A stretch of DNA of 64,000 nt from Gracilaria domingensis (Eukaryota; Rhodophyta; Florideophyceae; Gracilariales; Gracilariaceae). Below the pieces are notes generated by a model. The model saw only the letters and a program-made list of their open reading frames with translations. It did not search any database and was not told where the DNA came from. Both the position numbers and the translations under genes were made by a program. Shown one piece after another: positions 1 to 10,733 of this stretch (the first letter of the stretch is position 1; every line of letters begins with the position of its first letter). The stretch is from the NCBI GenBank assembly GCA_022539475.1, contig VCMS01000003.1:332983-396982 (forward strand). Reading direction: 5' to 3'.

Positions 1-475
1 CTAAATAAGGCTGTCGTTTTCAACATAGTATGATGATGAAGCACACGAATCGTGGCCTGGAACTCATTTGAGCTAGATGCAACCTCCATTTCACGCGCAT
101 TTGCGGATGACAGAGCATGAGGGAGGTGCAAACAATCTCAACCTCAGGTTAGGTGCTTATCTGGTTCATTGGCAAGGAACTCCGTTGCCAACATGTATCT
201 ACCCCGTACATAGATGGGTGAAGTTTAGAAAGGTTCAATTCCTGGTTAACAAATTTTTGATTTCACGCAACAGCAACATACCTCGTTTGTTCGTACATAC
301 CGAAGCAAATCATTTGGCTTCATCTCGACTCGAGTCTGAGAAGGAATAGGTTGTGTCCGTTTGTTTCACACGGAAGAGAAGCTTGTTCATCTCAATTTCT
401 TGACGTATTGGAGCTTTTGGCAACCTTAATCATCACGATAATCTCAAAGTACTGTGCCCTTCTTTGTCCATCCTG
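1..475. other. Gene-free left edge
   Basis: No convincing coding region. The only open frame (77-349, +) has no recognisable domain and biased composition expected by chance. The right part presumably holds the promoter and 5' leader of the SET-domain gene; I see no clear TATA box. Confidence 0.4.
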
Positions 476-1903
476 ATGTTGCCCACAAGTTTTGTATCTC
501 CGATTCTCCTGCCACTTCATCGATCGTCTCCAAACCGATGTCCACGCAAGCGAGTAAGAGTCACCCTTGCCCTTCCATCTCCGTTCTCTTCCGCTCCATC
601 TCCATTCTCTCCCACTCCAGTGAAAAGCCCAGTTGCAAAGAAATCAGCGAAATTCGTTGAATGGCTGCGTGAGAACGGAATGTACCTTTCCGAAGAAGCG
701 ACATGGGGCAGGCCTAAGCATCCATTGGCTATTGCTGATGAGACGACTGACGATGGGGAAGTTTCTGGGAGAGGGTTGATAGCAGTCAAACCAATTCTAC
801 AAGGGGAGGCAATTTTTGAAGTTCCTTATGAGCTTATTCTTACGAAGGAACTCGCTCTACAAAGCTTACCATTGGATGATGATGTAGACGAATATATCGC
901 AATCGCTTGTTTTCTTATCTCCGAAAGAGCAAAAGGGGAAGACAGTTTCTGGAAACCTTACCTCGACATCCTACCGGTCGATGAGGACCTGATTCCTCTG
1001 TTTCGCTGGTCTGAAGATGATCTTGCGCTGCTGAAAGGGAGCCCTTGCCTATCAGCGTGCACAAGCCTTCGACTGAAACTTGAACAAGAGTTTGAGTCAG
1101 CACGTAACCAGCACTTTTCAAAAAACCCAGAGCACTTTCCTGGAGACGTGTTTTGTAAGGACGCATGGGAATGGGCTTTTGCAATCCTCTTTTCTCGGGC
1201 GATTATGTTGACGGCCGAGCAAAAGATTGCTCTCGTTCCGTATGCAGACCTCCTCAACCACAATCCTTTTTGTTCAAACTACATTGACGTCCAAAATAAA
1301 CTACTTCTGGATCGGAAAGTGGTTGCATTGTACACAGACAGGCCATACGGCAAGATGGATCAGGTATTCGTCACATATGGTCCCAAATCCAACTCGGACT
1401 TGCTACTCCTCTACGGGTTCGTTTCAGACCGAAACCCGTACGACTCTGTGGAAATTGTCGTTTCGCTTTCGGAATCCGATCCGCTCTACGATCGAAAAAT
1501 GGAATACATGCAGCTATCGGGCATTTCTGAAAGCACCCCATTTCCCCTTTACCGTGATCGCTATCCCATGGAACTCATAGAGTTTCTCCGGTTTTGTGTT
1601 GCTGACGAAGAAGAATTCAACAATGCTGATTTTGGCGACTTTATTAACGAAGTGAATGAGACGCTGGTCGCACAGGCACTGATAGATGCATGTCACGCAG
1701 CTCTAAAGAATTACCCCCAAAGCAGAGCGGACGACGACAAATTAATCGCAGATAGAAAGATGTTTCAGATGTTAAGCCTCAAGCAAAGATGGGCTGTGAG
1801 ACAGAGAAGGGCCGAAAAGCGAATCCTCGAACGCACCATAAATAATATTGAGCAAGAAATGTCAGAACCGACCTTCATGTTTACAGAGACGAATAATACT
1901 TAA
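476..1903 (+). CDS. SET-domain protein lysine methyltransferase, Rubisco-LSMT-like, plastid-targeted
   Basis: Single-exon gene of 475 aa. The frame is open 12 nt further upstream, but the first ATG is at 476. Residues 1-50 are rich in Ser, Pro and Arg and poor in acidic residues, like a plastid transit peptide. The SET core has GRGLIAV near residue 97, the YADLLNHNP motif near 256 (the NH of the AdoMet site) and VFVTYGPKSNSDLLLLYGF near 296, whose YG pair belongs to the catalytic end of SET. The helical C-terminal part matches the substrate-binding domain of the Rubisco large-subunit/aldolase methyltransferase family. Members transfer methyl groups from AdoMet to lysines of stromal proteins; the substrate here cannot be named. 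It converges on clpP with only 104 bp between stop codons. Function is inferred from motifs. Confidence 0.85.
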   Translation: MLPTSFVSPILLPLHRSSPNRCPRKRVRVTLALPSPFSSAPSPFSPTPVKSPVAKKSAKFVEWLRENGMYLSEEATWGRPKHPLAIADETTDDGEVSGRGLIAVKPILQGEAIFEVPYELILTKELALQSLPLDDDVDEYIAIACFLISERAKGEDSFWKPYLDILPVDEDLIPLFRWSEDDLALLKGSPCLSACTSLRLKLEQEFESARNQHFSKNPEHFPGDVFCKDAWEWAFAILFSRAIMLTAEQKIALVPYADLLNHNPFCSNYIDVQNKLLLDRKVVALYTDRPYGKMDQVFVTYGPKSNSDLLLLYGFVSDRNPYDSVEIVVSLSESDPLYDRKMEYMQLSGISESTPFPLYRDRYPMELIEFLRFCVADEEEFNNADFGDFINEVNETLVAQALIDACHAALKNYPQSRADDDKLIADRKMFQMLSLKQRWAVRQRRAEKRILERTINNIEQEMSEPTFMFTETNNT

Positions 1904-2007
1904 CAACAGCAAAAACACGCACTCCGTCTCTCGGCTGCCACCCAGTAAAGCTTAGCATTCGTTTCATTTCATTCGAAACTCGCGGGCATAGAAGTGAAGT
2001 ACCACAA

Positions 2008-2781
2008 CTATTGAAGAACCGGTTTCGGCGGCTTAGGAAGCGACCGTTTCGTCTGGATGACTTCGTCGATGATTCCGTATTCTAAAGCTTCTTCTGGCGT
2101 CATGAAGAAGTCCCTATCCGTATCGCGTTCAATGGTACTCAAGTCCTGGCCTGTTGCACCCGACAGATATCCATTCAAAAGGCTTCGAATGAACAATATC
2201 TCCTTGGCCTGTATTTCAATATCAGCTGCTTGGCCCTGGGCGCCTCCCAAAGGTTGATGAATCATAATTCGAGAATTTGGTAAACTCTTTCTCTTTCCCT
2301 TCGCCCCAGCCGAAAGTAGGAATGCGCCCATGGATGCCGCAGTACCGAAGCATATTGTGGCAACATCGCATGGTATGTACTGCATAGTGTCAAAAATGGC
2401 AAGTCCGGCATTCACTGAACCTCCCGGAGAGTTAATGTACAGCGTAATGTCCTTGGTTGGATCATCTGCCGAAAGAAACAACATCTGCGCAACGAGCGCG
2501 TTTGCTACCTCATCATCAACTTGGCGACCAAGCAGTAAAATGCGGTCTTTCGCCAGGCGTGAATACACGTCCATTTGATTCTCGCCGAACGTGACGATTG
2601 GTACCGGAGCCGGGGGTTTCTTTTGAGGACGTGGTCCGCGGAGATCCATTCTTAATGAGGGGCGACTGGGTTTGGTGCAAATTGGAAACGAACAACGCTT
2701 TTCCACATCTTGAGTCCTGAGGGGAGTGGCGAAAGACGAATGTCGTAGAGCTACAGATGCGGGGTTGACAAAGGCAGTCAT
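2008..2781 (-). CDS. clpP: ATP-dependent Clp protease proteolytic subunit, nuclear-encoded, plastid-type
   Basis: Encodes 257 aa, about 50-60 longer than bacterial ClpP; the extra length is an N-terminal leader rich in Ser, Arg and Pro that looks like a transit peptide. The serine-protease core starts near residue 70 ([16 protein letters not shown]). The catalytic triad is visible: Ser150 in [14 protein letters not shown], His175 in IMIHQPLGG, and Asp224 in ERDTDRDFF, spaced as in Escherichia coli ClpP. The oxyanion segment SPGGSVNAG is intact, so this is an active ClpP and not a ClpR. The enzyme forms tetradecameric barrels that degrade proteins fed by Hsp100 chaperones, here probably in the plastid stroma; mitochondrial targeting cannot be excluded. 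ATG start at 2781; a homopolymer C-tract on the coding strand lies about 190 bp upstream. Confidence 0.95.
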   Translation of the reverse strand: MTAFVNPASVALRHSSFATPLRTQDVEKRCSFPICTKPSRPSLRMDLRGPRPQKKPPAPVPIVTFGENQMDVYSRLAKDRILLLGRQVDDEVANALVAQMLFLSADDPTKDITLYINSPGGSVNAGLAIFDTMQYIPCDVATICFGTAASMGAFLLSAGAKGKRKSLPNSRIMIHQPLGGAQGQAADIEIQAKEILFIRSLLNGYLSGATGQDLSTIERDTDRDFFMTPEEALEYGIIDEVIQTKRSLPKPPKPVLQ

Positions 2782-2966
2782 GTCTGATCAAGGGTGATCG
2801 TCAGCAACTTTCCAGCGGAGAGTCTTCAACTAGTGCACCAAAAGGAAGAAGCAAAAACTCTGCGTGGAGAATGGTTCGCGGGCCCCTCTGTACAACGGTG
2901 GCGAAGTGTGGTTCGGCACGGAGGAAAGGCACCAACCAAGTAGAGATAGTGAATGAATGACGAGAT

Positions 2967-2988
2967 GGGGGGGGAGGGGGGGGGGGGG
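2967..2988. repeat. Poly-G tract (C-tract on clpP coding strand)
   Basis: A run of G with one A, upstream of the clpP start. Similar C-tracts on the coding strand precede several other genes here (near 11.08, 29.95, 32.25, 57.33 and 62.6 kb). Confidence 0.8.
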
Positions 2989-5066
2989 TTATCGGGGAAG
3001 AGCCTCTACCGTAGACTACGGCGTAGAGGTGACCGAGATTGCGGTTCGATACTCGGCTCAACTTATTGACAGGTTGTACACCAGGACACTTGGCACTGCC
3101 TGAAAAGTTGCAATCTAAGCGTTTTCGTCAAAAAAAAGATATGTTTTCCTTGACTGTTCTTGGTTCTTAAAAACGAGGGGCATAAACGATACCGTATCCT
3201 CGAAAAAGGCTACGGAAGTCGGCATCTATAGACAGGATGGATGAACTTCTCTTTACTTTTCCACTGCGCGTATTCAAGATCAAACTTCAAGAAAAGAATA
3301 GAAGGAGCCAAGTGAAAACACGGATCACTGTGCTTCTCTCTTGCTCTATCTCTTTTTGAAACTAACGGGAAGGTCAAAGTCATTCCAAGATTGATTTCGA
3401 CGCTGAAAGCTCTGAATGGCATTCGCAGGACACGAAACAAGTGTTTTGATTCCCACTTTCCCTACTTCTATGGACAGCTCACGAATTCATTTATGTAGGA
3501 TGACGATGACAGGAGTCGTGGATTCATTTTCTCTGCCGGACACAATATGGAGCGCCCACTCAATTGCTGCTCGCTTACGTTATGAAATTGATTGAATGGC
3601 CAATACTGTATGGATCGGGAGCTCTCTCTTTCTGTTTCGGCTTTGGGGAGTATGATAACGATTTTGATGTCAACCCGACTCTGCGCTTTTATAAGCATGT
3701 GCTGCACGAAGATCAGGAAACTGAGGATTTCTTTTTGCAGTATCTGGGAGACGATTGACATGTTGTTAAAGGTGAGCACCTATTATTACGAGCTCCCACT
3801 TTTCTTTGGCTGCTCCGAACGGAGCTTAGAAAATTCTGTTCGGCTGCTCATATCGAGACCTCTTTTCAGAAGAATCAATTCTCTCTTACCTCTTCCAAGC
3901 TAAATTTTCAAATTACGGTATTTGGAGCCGCTCTGTTTCGGAAGGGAAATGTTATAACAAGTTAACATAGTACTTCTTTAAAACCTTTTCTTAGAAGCCA
4001 GCTAGAATTCTTTGAAGGCCAAAACTCCATATCGTCTGGTTTTTTATGTTTCATTCACGAAAGCACACGAAGCATAATCCTGCTAGTTCTGTCATTAGCA
4101 GCATTTCGAAAGATGGCCAGGAGCATTCCACCCATAAGTAGCAAAATGCAGAGTCAAACGATTTAAGACGACATTTTGCCATTTGACAGGAAGAGAACGT
4201 TTGTTTAAAGAACAACAGGAACAGATAAATCAAAGCTTGAACAAAGGGGAACAAAAGTCTGAACGCTTTCGATGCGGCCAGCACTTGACAACATAACGAA
4301 AACAGCCCTTCACGCAGAAAGAGGTACACTAACAGGAAACTATCTGCCATAATAGTAACGGATGCAGATCGATCGATGTCCGACGAAATTCGACAACAGA
4401 TGAGGCCAATGTCAAGTTCGAACCATTTTACCAAACCCCGATACAATAAAAATCAAACACTATGGCATTCAGCTAAATCACGATTGTAGAGACTCATGGA
4501 AAATCAGTGCTTTTTTCCTAAAGTAGCATCTATAATTTCTGAGTGACGCTGGTGCTAACGTGCCTAGCTAACGAAGTTTACCATGCCGAATAACAGCACC
4601 CGGGTCATAGGCTGTCGACAATACTATTGTAAAATAATGCAAACAAAATGTAATATTGCGTGGTGCCAGCAATAGACATTGCAATATACATAGCTTGAAA
4701 ATGCAATGAACAATCAATACGCAACGGACTTTGCATTATAACAGATGCTATCAAAAGTACAAGCTCGTCGGAAGTTTTGCTACATCTCGTCACTGCGATT
4801 CAATCTGTCAGAATGCTTCTGAAGCATCACCATGCCCATCATGATAGGTCATGATGATCAGGTTTATAGTTAAAAAGGTGGAATGGAGGTTCAGCCTCTC
4901 ATCCCATGAGGCCATGTCAGGGCCAAAGTCTTGGGATGGATTACCCTCGGTAACTCCTTGTTTACCCCGAACTTCGGGGCCCGAAGGAGCTCCCTGCTGT
5001 ACAGTTCCAAGACATTGCTTGCGTGACGAAGTAACGGTCACAGTGTAAGGCGCATTTGTGTTGAAC

Positions 5067-5081
5067 ATCATGACTCATGAT
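5067..5081. promoter_or_regulatory. Perfect palindrome containing TGACTCA
   Basis: ATCATGACTCATGAT is a 15-bp perfect palindrome centred on a TGACTCA core (AP-1/Gcn4-type bZIP site). The identical 15-mer recurs at 16111-16125, with a one-step variant at 16141-16155. Regulatory function is inferred only. Confidence 0.35.
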
Positions 5082-5401
5082 TGTCTCGCAATAACTATTA
5101 TCGATGATCATTCTCTGGGACAAAGCTGCTTGATCTCAAGACCGGATAGTGCCCGGGAGAAGGGTGCCAAAGTCCATTCCCGCGTGTGCTTATGGTCGAT
5201 AACTTACCTTATCAGATCGCGCTGCGTTTGTTTAGCTGGAATTCGAAGTCATTTTCTCTCGAAACGAACGTAAGAGTAGCATGCAGAACGCAAAGGCCAT
5301 TCTAACAAAGCCAAAAGCTCTTCTATTCGTGCTGACTTTGCGTGCTCATACTTTTTATCTGAAGCAGTTTTAAGAGCCCGGAGTTTTCGTCGAGCTACAG
5401 A

Positions 5402-5471
5402 CGCCATTGCTGGAACAGCAATTTCAAGGTATACGTCGTATAACTTGAAGTTGCTGTTCCAGCAGTGGTGC
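5402..5471. repeat. Inverted repeat / hairpin
   Basis: Arms include GCTGGAACAGCAA (5409-5421) and its exact complement (5451-5463), extended on both sides with a few mismatches, around a short loop. It looks like a foldback or MITE remnant; no protein is associated. Confidence 0.7.
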
Positions 5472-5807
5472 CTGATAGTAGCATAATTTTTACGACGAGT
5501 GACATACCCCACTTCAGCATCACAAGCACATGCGCTGGTGCCATATGTGACAATGCACACCATCATCACCCTCTTCGGGAAACGTATGCTTTCTTCGGTA
5601 GCTTCCCCTTTCAGGTTCAATCTCATTTCAACCATCAATGTCAAGCTACTCCGCAGCTGCACAAAGCGCTGAATATAAGAGGTCCATAACGCTTCAATAC
5701 CAGGAAAATGATCATCAGCATTTCACTACCACAGTTCTCTCCCAATATTGATCTCGTAGCTCGACTTCTAACTTGTTTAACATCTAACTTTAATAAGTTG
5801 ACACTAA

Positions 5808-8041
5808 ATGGCTTCCCTCAACAACACCGAAGACTTCCAGCATCAGAGGCTTTCTGGCTCTGTGAATAGTGGCCTCAAGCCTGTGAGACCTCAGCTGAAA
5901 AGCGAATGGAAACCTGGAATGGCAGCGCATTGGATGGAGCAAACAAGACGTTCGAAATGGGTATCTATTTTTCGTCGCGTCTCGTATCTCTTGCAGTTTA
6001 TCGCGACTGTTGCCTATCTACAATATCGGGCTCGTCGCACCATCGGAATCTTTGATAGATCACAGCTCGCGCCGTATTTGACGTACCAAATATTCTTCTT
6101 CATCATGGAATGTGTTTGTGCCATTCCCATATTGATTCAACTTCTTCAGGTGTGGAATGTGTGCAGGCGCAACTGTATTGATTTTAAGCAAATTCCTACG
6201 GAGCTTATCAAATCTTACTCAGCGAGCAAATCTGCGGATCAACTTGAGTCAGGTCCGTATACGTTCCCGTCCGTCGGAGTTTACATTCCATGTTACAATG
6301 AAGAAGTGAGCCTTGTCCACCGAACTGTGTTGGGAGCATTAAGAATTGATTATCCGCGTCATCGTCTCAATGTATATCTTTGCGATGATGGACAGGATGA
6401 GGAGAAGCAAAACATGATATCCAAGCTCAAAAGCCGTTATCCCAACGTGTTTTACATCACGCGACCGGAACACAACCATGCCAAAGCTGGGAATTTGAAC
6501 CACGCCCTGCAGCATACAGAATGTGACCTGGTGGTCACTCTCGATGCCGACTTCATCCCGAGACCGCATTTGGTTCAGCGTCTCATGCCGTATTATTACG
6601 TATGGAACGCGGAGAGTGGTTTGTACGAGTTCAATGAGAGGCTGGCAGTTGTTCAGACGCCGCAGCACTTCCGAAACCTTTCGCCGCACGATAGCGACCC
6701 GCTCGACCAGCGCTCGCTGCTGTTTTTCGATGTGATACAGCCTGGAAAAGATTGGTTCAATGCGTCCACAATGGTTGGTACGAACAATCTGATCAGCCGC
6801 GCCGCTTTGCAGGAAGCGGATTATTACCCGTATTATTCGATCACGGAGGACACGGCCATGTCGCTCAAGTTCCACAGCCTCGGATACCGTACGTACTTTG
6901 TGAACGAATCGGTCGCAACTGGGTTGGCCACTACGACGCTGCACAGCAACTTGCGCCAGAGGGCGCGTTGGATGCGGGGGGACTGGCAGATCTTGTTTTC
7001 TAGGAAAGGCCCATTCGCAGTGAAAGGTTTAAGCTTGATTCAACGGCTGCTGTATCTGAACATGGGACTGGGCAGGTTGATGTCGTTGGTGTTCTTATTG
7101 TACGACATGGCGGCCGTGGCGCTGCTGGTGTTTGGCATCACGCCACTGGATGTGCAGCACCCGATTGAGTTCGTGATCTATCTGAGCATCTTTATGGCAT
7201 TTTCGTCGCTGAGCCAGTTTGCGCTGACAGTCGGTGGCAAAGGGCTGCACAAAAGCTCGGCGGCGAACGTGGCGTTCGAGGCGATGTTCCGATACGACAC
7301 GGTGAAAGGGTTGCTGCTGTTCCTGTTGCGGGGACAGAAGCTGGAATTCAAGGTGACAGAAAAACCGGCGACCGCAGCCGTGGCGGACAAGGACACGGAG
7401 GATGAGAAGGCCGTGTACAGCTCGGAGAGCGAGGAAGGCGAGTCGCATGGAAAGGTTTCGTACGCAGACGCGACGACGACGACGACGACGACGGGGTGCA
7501 GGTCGCACTCTGAGCTGGGCACGTCGAGCGACGAAGCGCAGGGCGCGGACGACAGCGCGAAGCCGAAGGGCCTGGCGCAGGCGGCGCGAGCGTCGCGGCG
7601 CGCGGAGGTGCTGAAGAACCTGCGCCGCGTATGGTTCAACGCGGTGATGGCGGCGGTGCTGACGTTCACGATCGCGTGGGGGATTGCGCGGCCGCCGGCG
7701 ATCGACACGACGGTGGACGGGGACGCGGCCTCGGCGGCGGCGGCGGCGGCGGCGGGGGGGGGGCGGGGTCCGCGGCGCAGCTGCTGGCGCTGGCGTTCGC
7801 GGCGGCGAGCGCGCTGCCGCAGCTGCTGGCGCTGGCGCTGTGCTTCCCGCGCTACGTGCGCGGGTGGGAGCTGCAGGACGTGGCGCACGGGCGGTGCGAC
7901 CAGACGGCGGTGCGCGCGCGCAGCGGGCGGCGCTACGCGCCGTGGTCGTACGTGTCGCTGCTGGCGCTGGCGCGCGGCGCGCTGCTGTGCGGCGGCGTAG
8001 TGGGCGTGGCGCTGCAGTACGTGCTGTTGGATTCGTCATAA
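5808..8041 (+). CDS. Cellulose-synthase-like processive glycosyltransferase (GT2), frame broken in a G-run
   Basis: Integral membrane GT2 enzyme. N-terminal membrane segments lie around residues 53-72 and 88-116. The catalytic domain holds all four hallmarks: CDDG (Asp193/194), the LDADF DxD (246-248), TED (346-348) and QRARW (384-388), so it should polymerise beta-linked glucan or a related chain from a nucleotide sugar. More membrane segments follow from about 410. After residue ~648 the frame runs into a 10-G run (7754-7763) and becomes Arg/Cys/Trp-rich nonsense to a stop at 8000. Shifting frame by one gives about 92 aa with two clear hydrophobic segments (QLLALAFAAASALPQLLALA and YVSLLALARGALL) and a stop at 8039-8041. 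I take the latter as the real C-terminus; the run is either one G short or two long. An acidic, Thr-rich insert (about 500-600) separates the membrane blocks. Composition climbs sharply to CG-rich toward the 3' end. Confidence 0.85.
7754..7763 (+). other. Frameshift point in poly-G run
   Basis: Ten consecutive G, directly after a GCG alanine-codon repeat. Upstream and downstream coding sense lie in different frames; see the cellulose-synthase-like gene. Assembly error or a natural slippage allele. Confidence 0.7.
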
Positions 8042-8294
8042 ACTGTAAGCGTGGTCGTACGTGTCGCTGCTGGCGGTGGGCGCGCGGCGCGCTGCTGTGC
8101 GGCGGCGTGGTGGGGGCGGGGCGCTGCAGTACGTGCTGTTGGATTCGTCATAAACTGTAAGCGCGGTCGTACGTGTCGCTGCTGGCGGTGGGCGTGTGGC
8201 GCGCTGCTGGTGCGGCGGCGTGCGTGGGTGGGGCGTGGCGCTGCAGTGTTGTAGCCTTCTACCCTTGGGTACGTGCTGATTCATTCCTAAACTG
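7941..8294 (+). repeat. Tandem triplication of the gene's 3' end (~110 bp unit)
   Basis: Unit 1 (7941-8049) encodes the last ~33 codons and stop of the cellulose-synthase-like gene. Units 2 (8050-8161) and 3 (8162-~8294) repeat it with small indels, including the GTACGTGCTG...TCATAAACTG end. Unit 3 is the most diverged and carries an insertion. The extra units lie beyond the stop codon, so they fall in the 3' UTR. Confidence 0.85.
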
Positions 8295-8333
8295 ATTAAA
8301 AGGTTACCAGGTTGTAATGTTGTGTAAGCGGCG

Positions 8334-10733
8334 TCAGCGCCGCAGCGGCGACGCGGCGGCGGCGTCGGGCGTGAAGCCGTGCACGCGGCGCTCGTGGCGC
8401 ACGGCGTCGAACTTCTGCGAGTAGGACTTGGGGCACACGCGGCACGCGAAGCGCGTCTTCTGGTGCACCGTCTGCTCGTGGCGCGTGAGCGACGACTTGC
8501 GCCCCAGCCGCAGGAAGCAGATCTTGCACTCCCACGGCCGGTTGTCCTGCAGGTGCGTCACGCGGATGTGGTGGTCCAGCTGCACCTGCTGCGAGAAGCT
8601 CTTGCCGCACTTGTCGCACGCGAACGAGCGCGACTCGTGGATACGGAACTTGTGCCGGTTCAGGTCCGCCTTGAGCCCGAACGGGTTGCCGCAGATGTCG
8701 CACCGGAACTTCTTCAGCCCGTTGTGCACCGTCTGAATGTGCCGTTGCTTGTTGCCGCGCTTGGCGAAGATCAGCCCGCACAGCTCGCACTTCACGCCCT
8801 TGCGCGACGCCTGCTCGCCGTCCAGCGCGCACAGCCCGCCCGCCGCCGTCGTCGCCGTCGTCGCCGTCGTCACGCGCAGCGGCAGCGACAGCGGCTCGGG
8901 CACGTGCATGGGCTCCATGATGTTGAGCGACGGCGCCGTCAGCGGCGACGACTCGTGCTTGGAGCCGAGCGCCGCGTGCGGCAGCTCGGCCGCGCGCAGC
9001 GCGTCCGCCACGGGCGCCATCGTCGCCGTGAACGGCCCGCGCGCAAACGACGCCGCGTCGCCGTGCTGCCCGGGCACCACGTCGAACGGGCTCGGCAGGT
9101 CGATGTGCGGCGTGGGCGGGAACCGCTGGAACAAGTTGGACGAGTTGGCCAGCGGAAACGCCGGCGGCGACGGCGTCTTCCCGAACGCCGACAAAAACGC
9201 CAGCGGTGACGGGCTGCGCGCCGGTGTCGCCACGCGCGTCATCGCTGAGATCGGCCGCTCCACCACTGCCGCCGCCGCCGCCGCCGTCATGGAGTGCGCC
9301 ACGGGCACGCGAGCACTGTCATCGGGAAACGCCGGCGACCAGCTGGAGTCGAGCGAAAACAGGAACGTGTCCGCGCGAGGCGCCTCCGTGCGGGGGCGTT
9401 TGGGGAGCGGTTCCGATGTGGGCAGCGGCAGCGGCGACGGCAGCGCCGGCGTGAGCGCCACACGCGTGCTGTCCGGGCTGGCGTCGAACGCGGGAGAGGA
9501 GGCGCAGTGCGCTGAGGCCGGCTGGTGCTCGTGGCCGCTGTTGAGGATGCGCGCGAGCGAAGTGTCGGGCATGCGTTCGGCGGAGCAGTCGTAGCTGGGC
9601 TTGGTCGTGCCACACAGAGCGGGCGCTTGCGCCGAGCCGCCCAACGCGCCGAGAGGTAGCGTGTGCGGCGGCGGCGGTGGCGCCGGCAGCGCCAGCGGCG
9701 GCGGCATTGGCGGCGTACGTGGCATGCGAGACAGTAAATGTAACTGGATGCGATTCGCGAGAGCGCGTCCACCTCTTGTGAGTAGCTCGTACGCGAAAGA
9801 CATATGCGGGCTGCTCTTACTTGCCGGTGCGTGTAGCGTTAGCGTACCGTGCCGTCGCCCGGCAAAGACGGTACGGAACGTGCGGCGCCAACGTGCGGCT
9901 ACGAGAGGGAGAGCACTGGCGGTGTGGTCCTTGCGATCCGCGACGGTATGATCTGCAGTGCTCTCGTGCTCGGTGTCGTTGATACTGTGTTCACTGCTTG
10001 CGGTGTTTCCCTGCGCTTCACGCCGCCTCTGAGTACACTGGCAATGCGTCGCAGCGTTGCAGTCCACGCAGACGTCTTGACGGTAGACCCGTAACACGAG
10101 CTGCGGGCGCTGCTTGAGGATGATGGGGTCCTCCGGGGTCAATGGCGCGTAGAACACAATCTCGGAGCAGTGACACACAGGTTGGCCCGGCTCGAAGGTT
10201 GTGAGCGAGAGAATGACCATAGCGCTCTCGTCGTGGAACCATACGTACTCGACGGTCTCCATGGTGTTGGGCACGGAGGTGTCGGCGGCGAACTTGCGCG
10301 AGCGCACGATGGCATTCTGCCAGGATGTCTTGCCGACGAGCTTTGGTAGCGAAGCATACGGATGCGTTTCGGTGCTGATATCGCCCCATATCTATGCGAT
10401 GTGATGTAGTGATGACGAGGACGAGATTGTTAGCGACGATAACGGGGAGGGACAGAGGGGGCTGTAACTTACATGGCCGAGTACGAAGTTCTTGTGCGTG
10501 TGATCGACGAAGATGAGGTCGTCAGTGGTTGGGAACAAAGAGGGGCTGGCGTGGGCATAGTGCGGAGCAGACTGCGCGCTGGTGTGCGGGTGCAGCGCAC
10601 GGACGGTGAGCAAGACGGAAGTCTGCGCGTGCAGCGCGCGAAAGTCGGCGACGGAGCGGCGGAGGTGGAGCCACTGCGCGACATGGGCGTCCAGCATGTA
10701 CTTTTTGTACATGGTACTGAGACGGTCAAACAT
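8334..10733 (-). CDS. Five-finger C2H2 zinc-finger protein, two exons
   Basis: Likely nuclear DNA-binding protein. Exon 2 (8334-10391) carries a Pro/Ser/Ala-rich middle and five consecutive C2H2 fingers at the C-terminus: CELC...HIQTVH, CDIC...HKFRIH, CDKC...HIRVTH, CKIC...HEQTVH and CRVC...HERRVH. Exon 2 has no good ATG of its own at its 5' end (the open frame begins at a GTG). Exon 1 (10473-10733) joins it in phase 0 through an 81-nt GTAAGT...AG intron (10392-10472), giving HKNFVLGH|IWGDISTETH. The start at 10733 has a CCACCATG context; an in-frame ATG at 10775 is an alternative. The N-terminal ~200 residues form a compact, Cys-containing domain I do not recognise. It converges on the cellulose-synthase-like gene, 292 bp apart. 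Targets unknown. Confidence 0.8.
10392..10472 (-). other. Spliceosomal intron, 81 nt
   Basis: On the minus strand the donor is GTAAGTT after GGCCAT and the acceptor is CGCATAG before ATATGGGG. Removing it joins two long open frames in phase 0 and removes the TAG at its end. One of only two introns I can support in the window. Confidence 0.75.

Larger units (their letters stand above)
3062..5807. other. Intergenic, AT-leaning, no gene recognised
   Basis: Only short frames without domain signatures. It contains an inverted repeat at 5402-5471 and a perfect 15-bp palindrome at 5067-5081. The right edge is the presumed promoter of the cellulose-synthase-like gene. Confidence 0.5.

Noticed and set aside
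3000..3065. tRNA-like sequence with GGTTCGATAC
   Set aside because: The five base pairs expected for the T-stem do not form and no acceptor stem is visible.
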